From Agrobacterium tumefaciens str. B6 (GTDB lineage Bacteria > Pseudomonadota > Alphaproteobacteria > Rhizobiales > Rhizobiaceae), in NCBI RefSeq assembly GCF_001541315.1, contig NZ_LMVK01000051.1, forward strand, positions 62,001 to 126,000: a DNA stretch of 64,000 bases. The letters run 5' to 3'. How positions within the stretch are numbered: the first letter of the stretch is position 1; every line of letters begins with the position of its first letter. Of the stretch, positions 27,104 through 36,420 are shown piece by piece. The notes beneath the pieces were generated by a model. That model saw only the letters and a list, made by a program, of their open reading frames with translations. It searched no databases and was not told the DNA's origin. Both the position numbers and the translations under genes were made by a program.

Positions 27104-27135
27104 AATACGGCCCCTCGCGGGCCGTATTTCCTTTT
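27104..27135 (+). terminator. Rho-independent terminator after the dehydrogenase gene
   Basis: Ten-base arms AATACGGCCC / GGGCCGTATT with loop CTCGC, followed by TCCTTTT, 24 bases after the stop codon. Confidence 0.85.
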
Positions 27136-27239
27136 AAGTAAGCATGTGCTCAACTGGCTTTCACGCAAAAGTGTTATTAATCATTCTGAAAAATGAGCCT
27201 GCTATCTTTCCCTGACATACGATGGGGGATCGGGGCAGA

Positions 27240-28073
27240 ATGAATTTCCTGGGCATTACGGGCATGCAATATTCTGGCGTGCCTTTTACCAACAGCCGCA
27301 TCTTGCTGGCGGAAGATACAAATGTGTTCACCCAGATGGTGAGCATGCGCCTGAATGAATTGCTGGGCGTTACCGTGGAAGTGTGCCGCAATTTCGAGGA
27401 GTTGCAGGCCTGTTACGAACATTCTCCCGAACCGGTGACGCTGGCGATTTCCAACATCAACCTGCCGGGGGCGGAAAAGGGCGAGGCGCTGGAATATCTG
27501 ATCGATCTTTCGATCCCGACCATCGTTTTCACCAGCACCTTTCACGAGGGGACGCGCGAAACGCTGATCGCCAAGGATGTGGTCGATTATATCCTGAAGG
27601 ACAATATTTTCGCCGTGGATATGCTGACGGAATCCGTCTGCCGCTTTCTCACCAACCACCGCCACCATGTGCTGATCGTTGATGACAGCCCGACGGCGCG
27701 GGCGCTGCTTTCGAGCCGCCTCAAGCGTTATAATTTCCGTGTCAGCCTGGCAGATAGCGGCGCCAAGGCGCTCGAAATCCTGAAGGCCAATTCCGATATC
27801 GGCCTCGTGGTGACCGACTATAACATGCCCGATATTGACGGCTTCGAACTGACGCGGCGCATCCGCACCGTGCGCGGGTCGCATGAGCTGCGCATCATCG
27901 GCGTGTCGTCCTCCACCAACCGGCTGCTTTCCGCACGGTTCCTCAAGGCGGGCGGCAATGATTTCATGCTGCGGCCCTTCATTGACGAGGAGTTCTATTG
28001 CCGCGTCAACCAGAACCTCGATACGCTGGTTCAGATACAGCTGGCGAAAGCGGGGGTAAGGCCGGCGGCCTGA
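27240..28073 (+). CDS. Response regulator with two receiver domains, the first degenerate
   Basis: A 277-residue protein made of two CheY-like receivers and no output domain. The first (residues about 15-130) begins ILLAEDTNVF but has Asn in SNINLPG where the phosphorylated Asp should be. The second (about 140-265) has VLIVDDSPTAR and the Asp in VTDYNMPD, but RPF in place of the usual KPF. The ATG at 27240 follows GGGG; an in-frame ATG at 27222 is an alternative. Without an output domain it probably acts by protein contact. No histidine kinase lies nearby. Confidence 0.9.
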   Translation: MNFLGITGMQYSGVPFTNSRILLAEDTNVFTQMVSMRLNELLGVTVEVCRNFEELQACYEHSPEPVTLAISNINLPGAEKGEALEYLIDLSIPTIVFTSTFHEGTRETLIAKDVVDYILKDNIFAVDMLTESVCRFLTNHRHHVLIVDDSPTARALLSSRLKRYNFRVSLADSGAKALEILKANSDIGLVVTDYNMPDIDGFELTRRIRTVRGSHELRIIGVSSSTNRLLSARFLKAGGNDFMLRPFIDEEFYCRVNQNLDTLVQIQLAKAGVRPAA

Positions 28074-28095
28074 CGGGGAGCGGCGTGACGGCCTG

Positions 28096-29652
28096 TCAAA
28101 GCTGCGATTCAAACGGCAGGAAGCGCATGATACCGGCGACGATGCGGCGGCTGATGGCGGCGTCGGGTTCGCGCCGGTAGGTTTTCGTCCGGCCCTGTTC
28201 TTCCGTCATCCAGACAATATGCCTGCCTTTGTCGATTTCCAGCTCGAAGCTCATGGTGCGGCGGATTTCGTCGGCGAATATCTCATCCATGCGGGCAACC
28301 AGCGGGGCCGAGTTGAACACGACGCCCATTTCCGTATTGAGCGAGGCGGAGCGTGGATCGAAATTGAGCGAGCCGATATAGCCGGTCTTGCCATCACGGG
28401 TGAAGGCCTTGGTGTGCAGGCTCGCCTGTCCCGAACCGCGCAGGGTGAAGTTCGACTGATCCGCCTGCGCGCGCAGCTCATGCAGCTGCACCCCGCCGGA
28501 GAGGAGCGGTTTTCGATAGCGGGCATAACCGGCGTGAACGGCGGCAACATCGGTCGCCGCCAGCGAATTGGTGAGGATGGCGACTGACACGCCGTTTTCG
28601 GCGAGTTGCAGGAATATCCCCACCCCCTGTTTGCCGGGAATGAAATAGGGGGAGGTTATGTGCAGACTGTCGCCTGCTGCCTGCATCAGCGGCAGCAGGC
28701 TTTCCATCAGGAAGTTGTGACCCTTGCGGCGTTTGCCCGCCGCTTTCTCCGGCGGATCGGCAAGGATATCCGCCGCCTCAACCCAGTGCAGGCGGTCCGA
28801 CATCAGAAAATGCTCGCGGCCATACTGGCTTTCGACGCGTTCCAGATAGGGTTTGGCCGCCTCGCTTTTCGGCAGGGCATCCAGTTCGCGGCGCAATTTG
28901 GCGAGTTTGTTTGGCCTGCGTGAAAGCAGGGAACGCACGGGAACGGAAACGGCGCTGTTCCAGTAATCGTCGAAGATCTCGGTGGCGTCGGCGACGATGC
29001 TGCCGAAACCGAGAATATCGAAATCATGGAAATTCGCGCGCTCGGCGGCATCGAAATAGGCGTCGCCAATATTGCGTCCGCCGACGATCACCGCCCGCCC
29101 ATCGGCAATCCACGCCTTGTTATGCATGCGCCGGTTGACGCTTCGGAAACGCAGCACCAGTTCGATGCCTCGATGCAGCATGTTTTCCCGTGCCCGGGTG
29201 GGATTGAACAGCCTGAGTTCGATATTGGGGTGGCTGTCGATGGCGTGGAAGATACGGTCTGAGATGGAAACGCCGAGATCGTCGAGGAGCAGACGCACGC
29301 GCACACCGCGATCGGCGGCGGCGATGACTTCGCGCATCATCAGCCGTCCGGTCAGGTCGGCATTCCACATGTAATACATGAGATCGAGGCTGCGCCCCGC
29401 CGCCCGGGCCGCCGCCACGCGCACCGCAAAGGCATCGAGATTGGAATGTAAGAGGCAGAGCGCGTTCTTCTCGTTCCAGCCGTTTCGGATCGATTGCCAG
29501 TGCCGGTCCAGCGCCGTTTCATCCTCTGCAACGGGCAGGGCGGTGGAAGGGCGCTTGGGAATGGCCTTTTCCCGCTGCTTGCCGATGACGACGAACAGGC
29601 TCGGTCCTATGACCAGGAGAAGAATGATGATGAAGACCGTAAATGCAGTCAC
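28096..29652 (-). CDS. Phospholipase D-family protein (cardiolipin synthase-like)
   Basis: A 518-residue protein with one N-terminal membrane helix (FTVFIIILLLVIGPSLFVVI) and two PLD domains. The HKD motifs are RMHNKAWIADGRAVIVGGRN (near residue 175) and SLHTKAFTRDGKTGYIGSLN (near residue 415). The architecture fits ClsC-like cardiolipin synthases or related phosphatidyltransferases of the inner membrane. It is convergent with the double-receiver gene and divergent from the ArsR gene. Confidence 0.9.
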   Translation of the reverse strand: MTAFTVFIIILLLVIGPSLFVVIGKQREKAIPKRPSTALPVAEDETALDRHWQSIRNGWNEKNALCLLHSNLDAFAVRVAAARAAGRSLDLMYYMWNADLTGRLMMREVIAAADRGVRVRLLLDDLGVSISDRIFHAIDSHPNIELRLFNPTRARENMLHRGIELVLRFRSVNRRMHNKAWIADGRAVIVGGRNIGDAYFDAAERANFHDFDILGFGSIVADATEIFDDYWNSAVSVPVRSLLSRRPNKLAKLRRELDALPKSEAAKPYLERVESQYGREHFLMSDRLHWVEAADILADPPEKAAGKRRKGHNFLMESLLPLMQAAGDSLHITSPYFIPGKQGVGIFLQLAENGVSVAILTNSLAATDVAAVHAGYARYRKPLLSGGVQLHELRAQADQSNFTLRGSGQASLHTKAFTRDGKTGYIGSLNFDPRSASLNTEMGVVFNSAPLVARMDEIFADEIRRTMSFELEIDKGRHIVWMTEEQGRTKTYRREPDAAISRRIVAGIMRFLPFESQL

Positions 29653-29784
29653 TTGTTTTGATCGCTCCCGGCCCGAAGAGTATCAGGCGCAGTGAAAACG
29701 CGCGAGGGGAGAAAGCGTTCACGGAATTGGACGCTGTGGATGAAAAACGCTGCCTTCCGCCCGCCGAAGGGACTTGTGAATAAG

Positions 29785-29800
29785 ATAAGTGTGTGCTTAT
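29785..29800. promoter_or_regulatory. Candidate ArsR operator
   Basis: ATAAG-TGTGTG-CTTAT, an inverted repeat nine bases before the ArsR start codon. Such short AT-type palindromes overlapping the translation start region are typical of autoregulated ArsR genes. The site is inferred. Confidence 0.4.
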
Positions 29801-29808
29801 GTGTTGTC

Positions 29809-30123
29809 ATGACTGAGAATGATATTTTCCGTGCGCTGGCCGATCCGACACGTCGCGCCATTTTCGAAAAACTGGCGGACGGTGCCATGAACGCTTCCGC
29901 CTTGCGCGAAGGCATCGAGATTAGCCAGCCGGCCATGTCGCAGCATCTTTCTGTCCTGCGCGGGGCGGGGCTGGTGGTTGAAAGACGGCAGGGCCGTTTC
30001 GTCAATTATGAGGTCGATCCGGGAGGATTGACCCGCATTGCGGCATGGCTCGCCAAATATCGCGCCTATTGGCCGCAGCGCATCGAGGCTCTGAAGCTCC
30101 TGCTGAAGGATATGGATCAATGA
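29809..30123 (+). CDS. ArsR-family transcriptional repressor
   Basis: The 104-residue protein from the ATG at 29809 begins MTENDIFRALADPTRRAIFE, the standard start of winged-helix ArsR proteins that lack a metal-binding Cys pair. The recognition helix lies in EISQPAMSQHLSVLRGAGLV, followed by the wing VERRQGRFVNY. The frame is open upstream to 29692 but the extra residues do not belong to the family. The stop overlaps the start of the next gene (ATGA). ArsR proteins paired with SRPBCC genes usually control that partner; the inducer is unknown. Confidence 0.92.
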   Translation: MTENDIFRALADPTRRAIFEKLADGAMNASALREGIEISQPAMSQHLSVLRGAGLVVERRQGRFVNYEVDPGGLTRIAAWLAKYRAYWPQRIEALKLLLKDMDQ

Positions 30124-30476
30124 ACAGGCAAATACCGGAAGCACCGAAAAACGGTCTGGAGCTTGAATATGATCTGGACGAGTCGCCGCAGAAAGTGTGG
30201 CGTGCGATCAGCATTCCCGCTTTTCGCGAACACTGGTTGCCGAGGCAAGCCCTGGCGGAACCAAAGGCGATAAGAACCACGCCGGGGCAGGAGGTCTGCT
30301 ACCGGCTGCGGGAGGATCATCCGCCATTTCTGGAAAGCACCGTCACGTTCCAGATCGCAGCGAATGACCGTGGCGGCACCAGCCTGCGCATCATTCATGA
30401 CCTGCCCGTAAATACCGGCCGCATGACGAAGGCCGCCGCAAACCACAACGGTTCGCCGATCAAGCTCGCAGCCTGA
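30120..30476 (+). CDS. SRPBCC (AHSA1-type) domain protein
   Basis: A 118-residue protein from the ATG at 30120 that overlaps the ArsR stop by four bases, so translation is coupled. It has the START-like opening [19 protein letters not shown], with FREHWLP and a middle beta-rich region ([21 protein letters not shown]). It is shorter than usual, since AHSA1 proteins are about 140-160 residues, so the C-terminal helix that closes the ligand cavity seems reduced or missing. The ligand is unknown. Confidence 0.88.
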   Translation: MNRQIPEAPKNGLELEYDLDESPQKVWRAISIPAFREHWLPRQALAEPKAIRTTPGQEVCYRLREDHPPFLESTVTFQIAANDRGGTSLRIIHDLPVNTGRMTKAAANHNGSPIKLAA

Positions 30477-30519
30477 TCCGGCACGTTTCCCGATATTCTT
30501 AAACGACAGGAGTTCGCCG

Positions 30520-31128
30520 ATGCGAGAAACGATGCAACTCGTCCCTATGGTAGTCGAACAGTCGTCAAGGGGAGAAAGGTCTTTCGACATCTACTCCCGC
30601 CTGTTGCGCGAGAGGATCATCTTCCTCAACGGAGAGGTGAACGATACGGTTTCCGCGCTGGTTTGCGCGCAATTGCTGTTTCTTGAAGCGGAAAACCCGA
30701 AGAAGCCGATCCATCTCTACATCAATTCGCCGGGTGGCATGGTGACCAGCGGTTTCGCCATGTATGACACCATGCGCTACATTCGCGCGCCGGTGCATAC
30801 CTTGTGCATGGGGACGGCCCGTTCCATGGGCTCGTTCCTGCTGATGGCGGGCGAACCCGGCATGCGGGCGGCGCTGCCCAATGCCAGCATCCTCATTCAC
30901 CAGCCATCAGGCGGTTTTCAGGGGCAGGCGTCGGACATGCTTATCCACGCCGAGGAAATCAGGCAGACAAAACACCGCATGACGCGGCTTTACGCCGAAC
31001 ATTGCGGGCGCAGCTACGAGGATTTCGAGAGGGCGATGGATCGCGACCGCTTCATGACGGTGCAGGAGGCTCTGGAATGGGGCCTGATCGACCGCATTCT
31101 GGAAGTCCGCGAGGATGCGGCGGCATAG
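30520..31128 (+). CDS. clpP: ClpP-family serine protease, stand-alone paralogue
   Basis: A 202-residue Clp proteolytic subunit. The catalytic triad is in place: Ser in [11 protein letters not shown], His in ILIHQPSGG, and Asp in [10 protein letters not shown]. It also has the family pattern [26 protein letters not shown] lies seven bases before the ATG. There is no clpX or clpA next to it, and alphaproteobacteria commonly carry extra ClpP copies apart from the clpP-clpX-lon locus, so this is probably an accessory ClpP that shares a chaperone. Confidence 0.93.
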   Translation: MRETMQLVPMVVEQSSRGERSFDIYSRLLRERIIFLNGEVNDTVSALVCAQLLFLEAENPKKPIHLYINSPGGMVTSGFAMYDTMRYIRAPVHTLCMGTARSMGSFLLMAGEPGMRAALPNASILIHQPSGGFQGQASDMLIHAEEIRQTKHRMTRLYAEHCGRSYEDFERAMDRDRFMTVQEALEWGLIDRILEVREDAAA

Positions 31129-31136
31129 GGCCGGAC

Positions 31137-32027
31137 TTACTCGGATTTCCGGCTGATATTGGCGCCTGCTGGCAGGACTTCCAGGCTGCACCGGGCAAGC
31201 TCAGCCACTACTTCCTCGAAACCGAAGCGGGATGTCCAGCCCAGCCCCTCTGCGGCGCGTGCGGGTGAATAGATCCGGTCAATGGTCACCGGCAGCGCCC
31301 ACCCCATCTGCGCGAAAGTGGCGGCGAGGGCCGGGGTCCGCTGCCGCAGGATGAAGGCTGCATCCCGAGCGAGAATGTCGCAGTCATCAGCGGAAAACGG
31401 GGTGGCGGCCGATATGATGTAGCGTTGGAAATCGTCTCCAGCATTGCTCAGCGCCTGCACATGGGCATCGGCGACATCGCGGATATCGACGCCGCGATGC
31501 AGCCGGTAGGCCGCCATCACATCGGCGGGCTCCGGGAAACTTCTGGACATGCGCAGCACGCGCACGGCGAGATGCGGGCCGGCCATCTCCGCCAGCACAT
31601 GCTCGGCTTCGAGCTTGGTGCGGTGATAGATGCTTTTCGGCCGGGGTGGCGTCTCTTCATCGATAAATGTGCAGGACCCTGCAGATACCGCGTGTCCGTA
31701 AAGCGCCGTGGTGCTGGTGAAAACCAGCCGTGGCACGCCTGCCGCCATGGCCGCTTCCGCCAGCATGCGCGTCCCGTCGACGTTGATGCGCTGAAATTCT
31801 GCGTCCGGAACGATGCCGACATGCGGTGCGTGGAGCGCTGCCGCATGGATCACCGCATCCGCTCGCTCCAGAGCGGAATGCAGCAGTTTTATGTCCGCGA
31901 AATCGCCGACAATGTGAGTGGTGGAAAAGGGGGAGCGATCAATGCCGGTAACATCGTGCCTGCCGGCTAGGGCGCTGAAAATCGCGCGGCCGACCCGACC
32001 GGAACTGCCCGTCAGCACTATCCGCAT
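31137..32027 (-). CDS. NAD-dependent epimerase/dehydratase family protein
   Basis: A 296-residue extended short-chain dehydrogenase. The Rossmann nucleotide site is IVLTGSSGRVGRAIF; the active-site Tyr-Lys pair is in YHRTKLEAE near residue 150, with the Ser/Thr of VFTSTTALYG before it. GGAGG lies seven bases ahead of the ATG. Substrates of this family are often nucleotide sugars or uronates; this one is unassigned. It is convergent with the clpP gene and lies downstream of parE on the same strand, behind parE's terminator. Confidence 0.88.
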   Translation of the reverse strand: MRIVLTGSSGRVGRAIFSALAGRHDVTGIDRSPFSTTHIVGDFADIKLLHSALERADAVIHAAALHAPHVGIVPDAEFQRINVDGTRMLAEAAMAAGVPRLVFTSTTALYGHAVSAGSCTFIDEETPPRPKSIYHRTKLEAEHVLAEMAGPHLAVRVLRMSRSFPEPADVMAAYRLHRGVDIRDVADAHVQALSNAGDDFQRYIISAATPFSADDCDILARDAAFILRQRTPALAATFAQMGWALPVTIDRIYSPARAAEGLGWTSRFGFEEVVAELARCSLEVLPAGANISRKSE

Positions 32028-32050
32028 GAGGTTCCCTCCACATCAACACA

Positions 32051-32075
32051 AAAGGCAGCGCCATGCGCTGCCTTT
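32051..32075 (-). terminator. Terminator of parE
   Basis: On the minus strand, GGCAGCGC-ATG-GCGCTGCC followed by TTTTGTG, 20 bases after the parE stop. It separates parE from the epimerase gene. Confidence 0.85.
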
Positions 32076-32094
32076 CAAGGGTGCATCCGGATGA

Positions 32095-34218
32095 TCAGAT
32101 ATCCAGATTATCCGCGAAGGCCGCTCGTTCCTGAATGAAACGGAAGCGGGCATCGGCCTTGGTGCCCATCAGATTGTCGACGGCCTCGCGGGTGCCTTCG
32201 AAATCCACATCGTCGATCTCGACGCGCAGCAAGGTGCGCTTTTCGGGATCCATGGTGGTTTCCTTCAGCTGCTGGGCCATCATTTCGCCAAGGCCTTTGA
32301 AGCGGCCGATTTCGACTTTCTTGCCCTTGAAGATGGTTTCCATCAGCTCGGCGCGGTGGGCGTCGTCGCGGGCATAGGCGCTCTTGGCGCCCTGACGGAT
32401 GACGTAGAGCGGCGGCACCGCCAGATAGAGGTGATTGCCGCGAATGAGTTCCGGCATTTCCTGATAGAAGAAGGTGATGAGCAGCGAGGCGATATGGGCG
32501 CCGTCAACATCGGCATCGGTCATGATGATGATGCGTTCATACCGGAGGTCTTCTTCGCGGTATTTGGTGCGGGTGCCGCAGCCGAGCGCCTGGATGAGAT
32601 CGGCGATCTGCTGGTTGGCGGAGAGCTTTTCGCGGCTGGCGCTGCCGACGTTGAGGATCTTGCCGCGCAGCGGCAGAATGGCCTGATTGGCGCGGTTGCG
32701 GGCCTGCTTGGCGGAGCCGCCCGCCGAGTCACCCTCGACGATGAAGAGTTCCGCATTTTCCGCCGTGTTCTGGGCGCAGTCCGCCAGCTTGCCGGGCAGG
32801 CGCAGCTTGCGCACCGCGGTCTTGCGGTTGACTTCTTTTTCCTTGCGGCGGCGCAGGCGCTCTTCGGCGCGCTCGATCACCCAGTCGAGCAGCTTCGCCG
32901 CTTCGCCCGGATTGCCGGCGAGATAGTGGTCGAAGGGATCGCGCAGCGCGTTTTCAACGATGCGCTGGGCCTCGACGGTGGCGAGCTTGTCCTTGGTCTG
33001 GCCGACGAATTCAGGCTCGCGGATGAAGACCGAGAGCATGCCGGCGGCAGAGATCATCACGTCGTCGGTGGTGATGTCCTTGGCGCGCTTGTTCTGCGTC
33101 AGATCAGCGTAATTTTTGAGGCCCTTGGTGAGCGCGATGCGGAAACCCGCCTCATGCGTGCCGCCTTCGGGCGTCGGGATGGTGTTGCAATAGGAATGAA
33201 TCTGCGTATCTCCGCCATACCAGGTGACGGCCCATTCCAGCGCGCCGTGGCCGCCGGTCTTTTCGGTGCGGCCAGAGAAAATCTCGCGGGTGACGGTGAA
33301 TTCCTTGCCGAGCGTGGCGGCAAGATAATCCTTGAGGCCGCCGGGGAAATGGAACACGGCCTTCTCAGGGATTTCGCCGCCGGCCGGCACCATGCCGGGA
33401 TCGCAACTCCAGCGGATTTCGACGCCGCCGAAGAGATAGGCCTTGGAGCGGGCCATGCGGAAGATGCGGGCCGGTTCGAACTTGGCGTGATCGCCAAAGA
33501 TTTGCGGGTCCGGATGGAAACGCACGCGGGTGCCGCGACGGTTGTGCACGTCGCCCAGCTCCTCCAGCCCGCCGATCGGCGCGCCGCGCGAAAAACGCTG
33601 GCGGTAAAGCTTGCGATTACGCGCCACTTCCACTTCCAGAAGATCGGACAGCGCATTGACCACGGACACGCCGACGCCGTGCAGGCCGCCCGATGTCTCA
33701 TAGGCCTTGCCGTCGAACTTGCCGCCGGCATGCAGCTTGGGCATGATGACTTCGAGCGTCGACTTGCCCGGAACCTGCGGAGGGTTTTCCACGGGAATAC
33801 CACGGCCGTTATCGGTGACTGTCAGGAAACCTTCGGTATCGAGATGGACTTCGATGAAGTTGGCGTGGCCGGCGACGGCCTCGTCCATGGAGTTGTCGAT
33901 GACTTCGGCAAAGAGGTGGTGCAGCGCCTTTTCATCGGTGCCGCCAATATACATGCCGGGGCGCATGCGCACCGGTTCCAGCCCTTCGAGCACGCGGATC
34001 GACGAAGCACCGTAGTCGTCACCGGAAGGAGACACGGGGGCCGGAGGGGCAGGCGGCGTAACGGCCGCAACGGCTGCGGGTTTCGGCTGCACATTCAGGT
34101 TGGCGGGCACGTTGGCGGCCGCGGTCGCCGGCGTCTTCGCGGCGTCCTCGTTCGTTTCCGTATCGCTGTTTCGTGCTGCCGGAAGACCGGAGAAGAGATC
34201 GTTGCTGTCGTCCATCAT
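32095..34218 (-). CDS. parE: DNA topoisomerase IV subunit B
   Basis: The ATPase subunit that drives decatenation of chromosomes with ParC. The 707-residue chain has a Pro/Ala-rich N-terminal extension of about 60 residues. The GHKL ATPase domain follows (FAEVIDNSMDEAV, VTDNGRGIPV, GGLHGVGVSVVNAL), then the transducer, then the TOPRIM domain (VEGDSAGGSAKQ and MTDADVDGAHI). It ends in the GyrB C-terminal motif FKGLGEMM. The first ATG is at 34218; an in-frame TTG at 34224 and a second ATG at 34215 are alternatives. The extension is typical of rhizobial ParE. Confidence 0.95.
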   Translation of the reverse strand: MMDDSNDLFSGLPAARNSDTETNEDAAKTPATAAANVPANLNVQPKPAAVAAVTPPAPPAPVSPSGDDYGASSIRVLEGLEPVRMRPGMYIGGTDEKALHHLFAEVIDNSMDEAVAGHANFIEVHLDTEGFLTVTDNGRGIPVENPPQVPGKSTLEVIMPKLHAGGKFDGKAYETSGGLHGVGVSVVNALSDLLEVEVARNRKLYRQRFSRGAPIGGLEELGDVHNRRGTRVRFHPDPQIFGDHAKFEPARIFRMARSKAYLFGGVEIRWSCDPGMVPAGGEIPEKAVFHFPGGLKDYLAATLGKEFTVTREIFSGRTEKTGGHGALEWAVTWYGGDTQIHSYCNTIPTPEGGTHEAGFRIALTKGLKNYADLTQNKRAKDITTDDVMISAAGMLSVFIREPEFVGQTKDKLATVEAQRIVENALRDPFDHYLAGNPGEAAKLLDWVIERAEERLRRRKEKEVNRKTAVRKLRLPGKLADCAQNTAENAELFIVEGDSAGGSAKQARNRANQAILPLRGKILNVGSASREKLSANQQIADLIQALGCGTRTKYREEDLRYERIIIMTDADVDGAHIASLLITFFYQEMPELIRGNHLYLAVPPLYVIRQGAKSAYARDDAHRAELMETIFKGKKVEIGRFKGLGEMMAQQLKETTMDPEKRTLLRVEIDDVDFEGTREAVDNLMGTKADARFRFIQERAAFADNLDI

Positions 34219-34442
34219 GTCCAAAGTTCAAAAGCGTGTGTCAGAATTTCGCCATGCGAATCATTATGCCAGTAGCGTCAATCATAACGCCAAACGCGGT
34301 TCCCGTCCGATTGAAGTGGGTCCGTCGGGCAAACGCGGCGCATCCTATGCCACGATTGTGTCAGGGTTTCGCAACAGGAGGATTGCGCTGCCGGCCTTGC
34401 AATGGCAAGTCTCGCAGCCACGAATGAACGGTTAGCCAAGGC

Positions 34443-35324
34443 ATGTCCACAGCTCATTTCACGTTTTGTACTCTTTTCAGCCTGACTGTTGCGGCCATGC
34501 CGGTTGCGGCTTCGGCCACCGACGGGCCGCTGCGCCCCTTCAAGGATGAGCTGTTTTCCAGCCAGACGGTGCTTTCCACCGGTGATGGCGGCGCATCCGA
34601 GGTCATCGACTATCAGGAGATGCGCGACATCAACGGCCGCGACGAGGTGCCGGAGCGACGGGTGAAGCGACAATATGTGGATATGGCGCCGAAGAGCGCG
34701 CAGGCGCTCGAAACCATATCCGTTGAGGGCAGGGCGCTTGAGGTCGGCCGCGTCGGGCCGGCAAGCGGGCAGGCTTTCACCGTCATCTTCATCCACGGGC
34801 GCGGCGGTGACCGGCGGCTCGGCATGAATGACTACACCTTCGGCGGCAACTTCAACCGGCTGAAGAACCTGGCCGTCGCCAATCGCGGCACCTATTATGT
34901 GCCGAGCGTGCGTTCCTTTGATGAGAACGGCGTTGCAGATGTCGCGGCGCTGATTGCCGATGCGGCCAAAAAATCGGGCGGCAAGCCGGTCGTACTAACC
35001 TGTGCCTCGATGGGCAGCTTCATCTGCTATGGCATCAGCCGCGACAAGGCTGCTGTCGCCAACCTCAATGGCATGGCGATCCTCGGTGGCGCGGTCGATC
35101 CCGATTTTCCGAAAAGTGCCTTTGCCAAGGCCAGGAAGCCGGTGTGGTTCACCCATGGCAGCGCCGACAAGGTCTATTCGGCCGATCAGCAGGCGACGAT
35201 CTTCCGCTCCCTGCTGAAGGCCGGTGAGCCGGCGCGGTTCACGCGGTATGAGACCGGCAGCCACGGCACGCCGGTGCGCATGACCGACTGGCGGGCGGTT
35301 TTGAACTGGATTTTGAGCCGCTGA
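34443..35324 (+). CDS. Exported alpha/beta hydrolase
   Basis: A 293-residue protein with a signal peptide (FCTLFSLTVAAMPVAASA). The hydrolase fold is shown by the oxyanion region VIFIHGRGGDRR, a nucleophile elbow that reads LTCASMGSF, and the late His in ETGSHGTP. The elbow departs from the usual G-x-S-x-G in having Cys as its first residue. An acidic residue for the triad fits GSADKVY. It is divergent from parE and stands alone. The substrate is unknown. Confidence 0.82.
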   Translation: MSTAHFTFCTLFSLTVAAMPVAASATDGPLRPFKDELFSSQTVLSTGDGGASEVIDYQEMRDINGRDEVPERRVKRQYVDMAPKSAQALETISVEGRALEVGRVGPASGQAFTVIFIHGRGGDRRLGMNDYTFGGNFNRLKNLAVANRGTYYVPSVRSFDENGVADVAALIADAAKKSGGKPVVLTCASMGSFICYGISRDKAAVANLNGMAILGGAVDPDFPKSAFAKARKPVWFTHGSADKVYSADQQATIFRSLLKAGEPARFTRYETGSHGTPVRMTDWRAVLNWILSR

Positions 35325-35534
35325 GGCCTCGATTTGGGTCAGCGGCGGCGAAATTTGCGAAATCGGCCGTCGTTTTGAACCTAAGGGCCGCTTTTTTGTA
35401 CCATTTGCGGCCTTCTGCGGTTAAAGGAATATCCGGGATTTCCGGCAGTATTTCTGTCGTGATTAAGGGCCGCTTGCGGCTGAGGGATGGGGCGCCGCCA
35501 AAGGTGGGGCCAGAGACAAAGGGAATGGATACGC

Positions 35535-36305
35535 ATGACGCCGAATGTTCGACCGCTTGTTGCCGGAAACTGGAAGATGAACGGCACCCGTGCCTCGCTC
35601 GATCAGATCAAGGCCATGGCAGAAGGCGTCAAGGGCGCGCTGTCCGAAAAGGTGGATGCGCTGATCTGCCCGCCCTCGACACTGCTCTATGTCGCAACAG
35701 CGCTCTGTGATGACAGCCCGCTGATGATCGGCGCGCAGGATTGCCACCAGAACGCATCCGGCGCTCATACCGGCGATATTTCCGCCGAGATGATCGCCGA
35801 CTGCTTCGGCACCCATGTCATCGTCGGCCATTCCGAGCGCCGCACCGACCATGCCGAGACGGATCATCTGGTCCGCGCCAAGACCTCTGCCGCCCATCAG
35901 GCCGACCTCATCGCCATCGTCTGCATCGGCGAGACGGCGGATGAGCGCAAGGCGGGCCAGACGCTTGATATTCTCAAGCGCCAGCTTGCCGGCTCGCTGC
36001 CGGATGAGGCGACGGCCGAAAATACCGTCATCGCCTATGAGCCTGTCTGGGCAATCGGCACGGGCCTGACGCCGACGGTCGAAGACGTGCGCGAGGCCCA
36101 TGCCTTCATGCGCGACGAACTCGTCAAGCGCTTCGGCGATGCCGGCAAGACCATGCGCATCCTCTATGGCGGTTCGGTAAAGCCGGCCAATGCGCTGGAA
36201 CTGATGGGCGTCGAGAACGTCGATGGTGCGCTGATTGGCGGTGCGAGCTTGAAAGCTTTCGACTTCCTTTCCATCTATGCGGCATACGAGCAACTGACGG
36301 CTTGA
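35535..36305 (+). CDS. tpiA: Triosephosphate isomerase
   Basis: Interconverts dihydroxyacetone phosphate and glyceraldehyde 3-phosphate. The 256-residue TIM barrel has the substrate Lys in GNWKMNG (residues 8-14), the catalytic His in VIVGHSERR, the catalytic Glu in [11 protein letters not shown], and the phosphate loop in [10 protein letters not shown]. The ATG at 35535 begins [11 protein letters not shown], the normal N-terminus; an upstream in-frame ATG at 35487 adds 16 unlikely residues. It is followed by secG, as in many alphaproteobacteria. Confidence 0.97.
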   Translation: MTPNVRPLVAGNWKMNGTRASLDQIKAMAEGVKGALSEKVDALICPPSTLLYVATALCDDSPLMIGAQDCHQNASGAHTGDISAEMIADCFGTHVIVGHSERRTDHAETDHLVRAKTSAAHQADLIAIVCIGETADERKAGQTLDILKRQLAGSLPDEATAENTVIAYEPVWAIGTGLTPTVEDVREAHAFMRDELVKRFGDAGKTMRILYGGSVKPANALELMGVENVDGALIGGASLKAFDFLSIYAAYEQLTA

Positions 36306-36420
36306 TCCAAGCTTTCCTGCACGAGTGGCGGGAAAGGGGCTTGGAATAAGCCGTCGCCTCATGTAAAGAGCCGCAAAACCTTCTTTATGGTGCTCCGCGC
36401 GGGGCATGGAATGGATTGTC

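Noticed and set aside
32356-34275. 639-codon plus-strand frame opposite parE
   Set aside because: A shadow of parE: the true strand has the full GHKL and TOPRIM motifs. The plus-strand protein is rich in Arg, Gly and His with no domain.
36306-36348. Imperfect inverted repeat after tpiA (CCAAGCTTTCC / GGAAAGGGGCTTGG)
   Set aside because: No T-run follows and the arms need bulges, so a terminator call is not supported.
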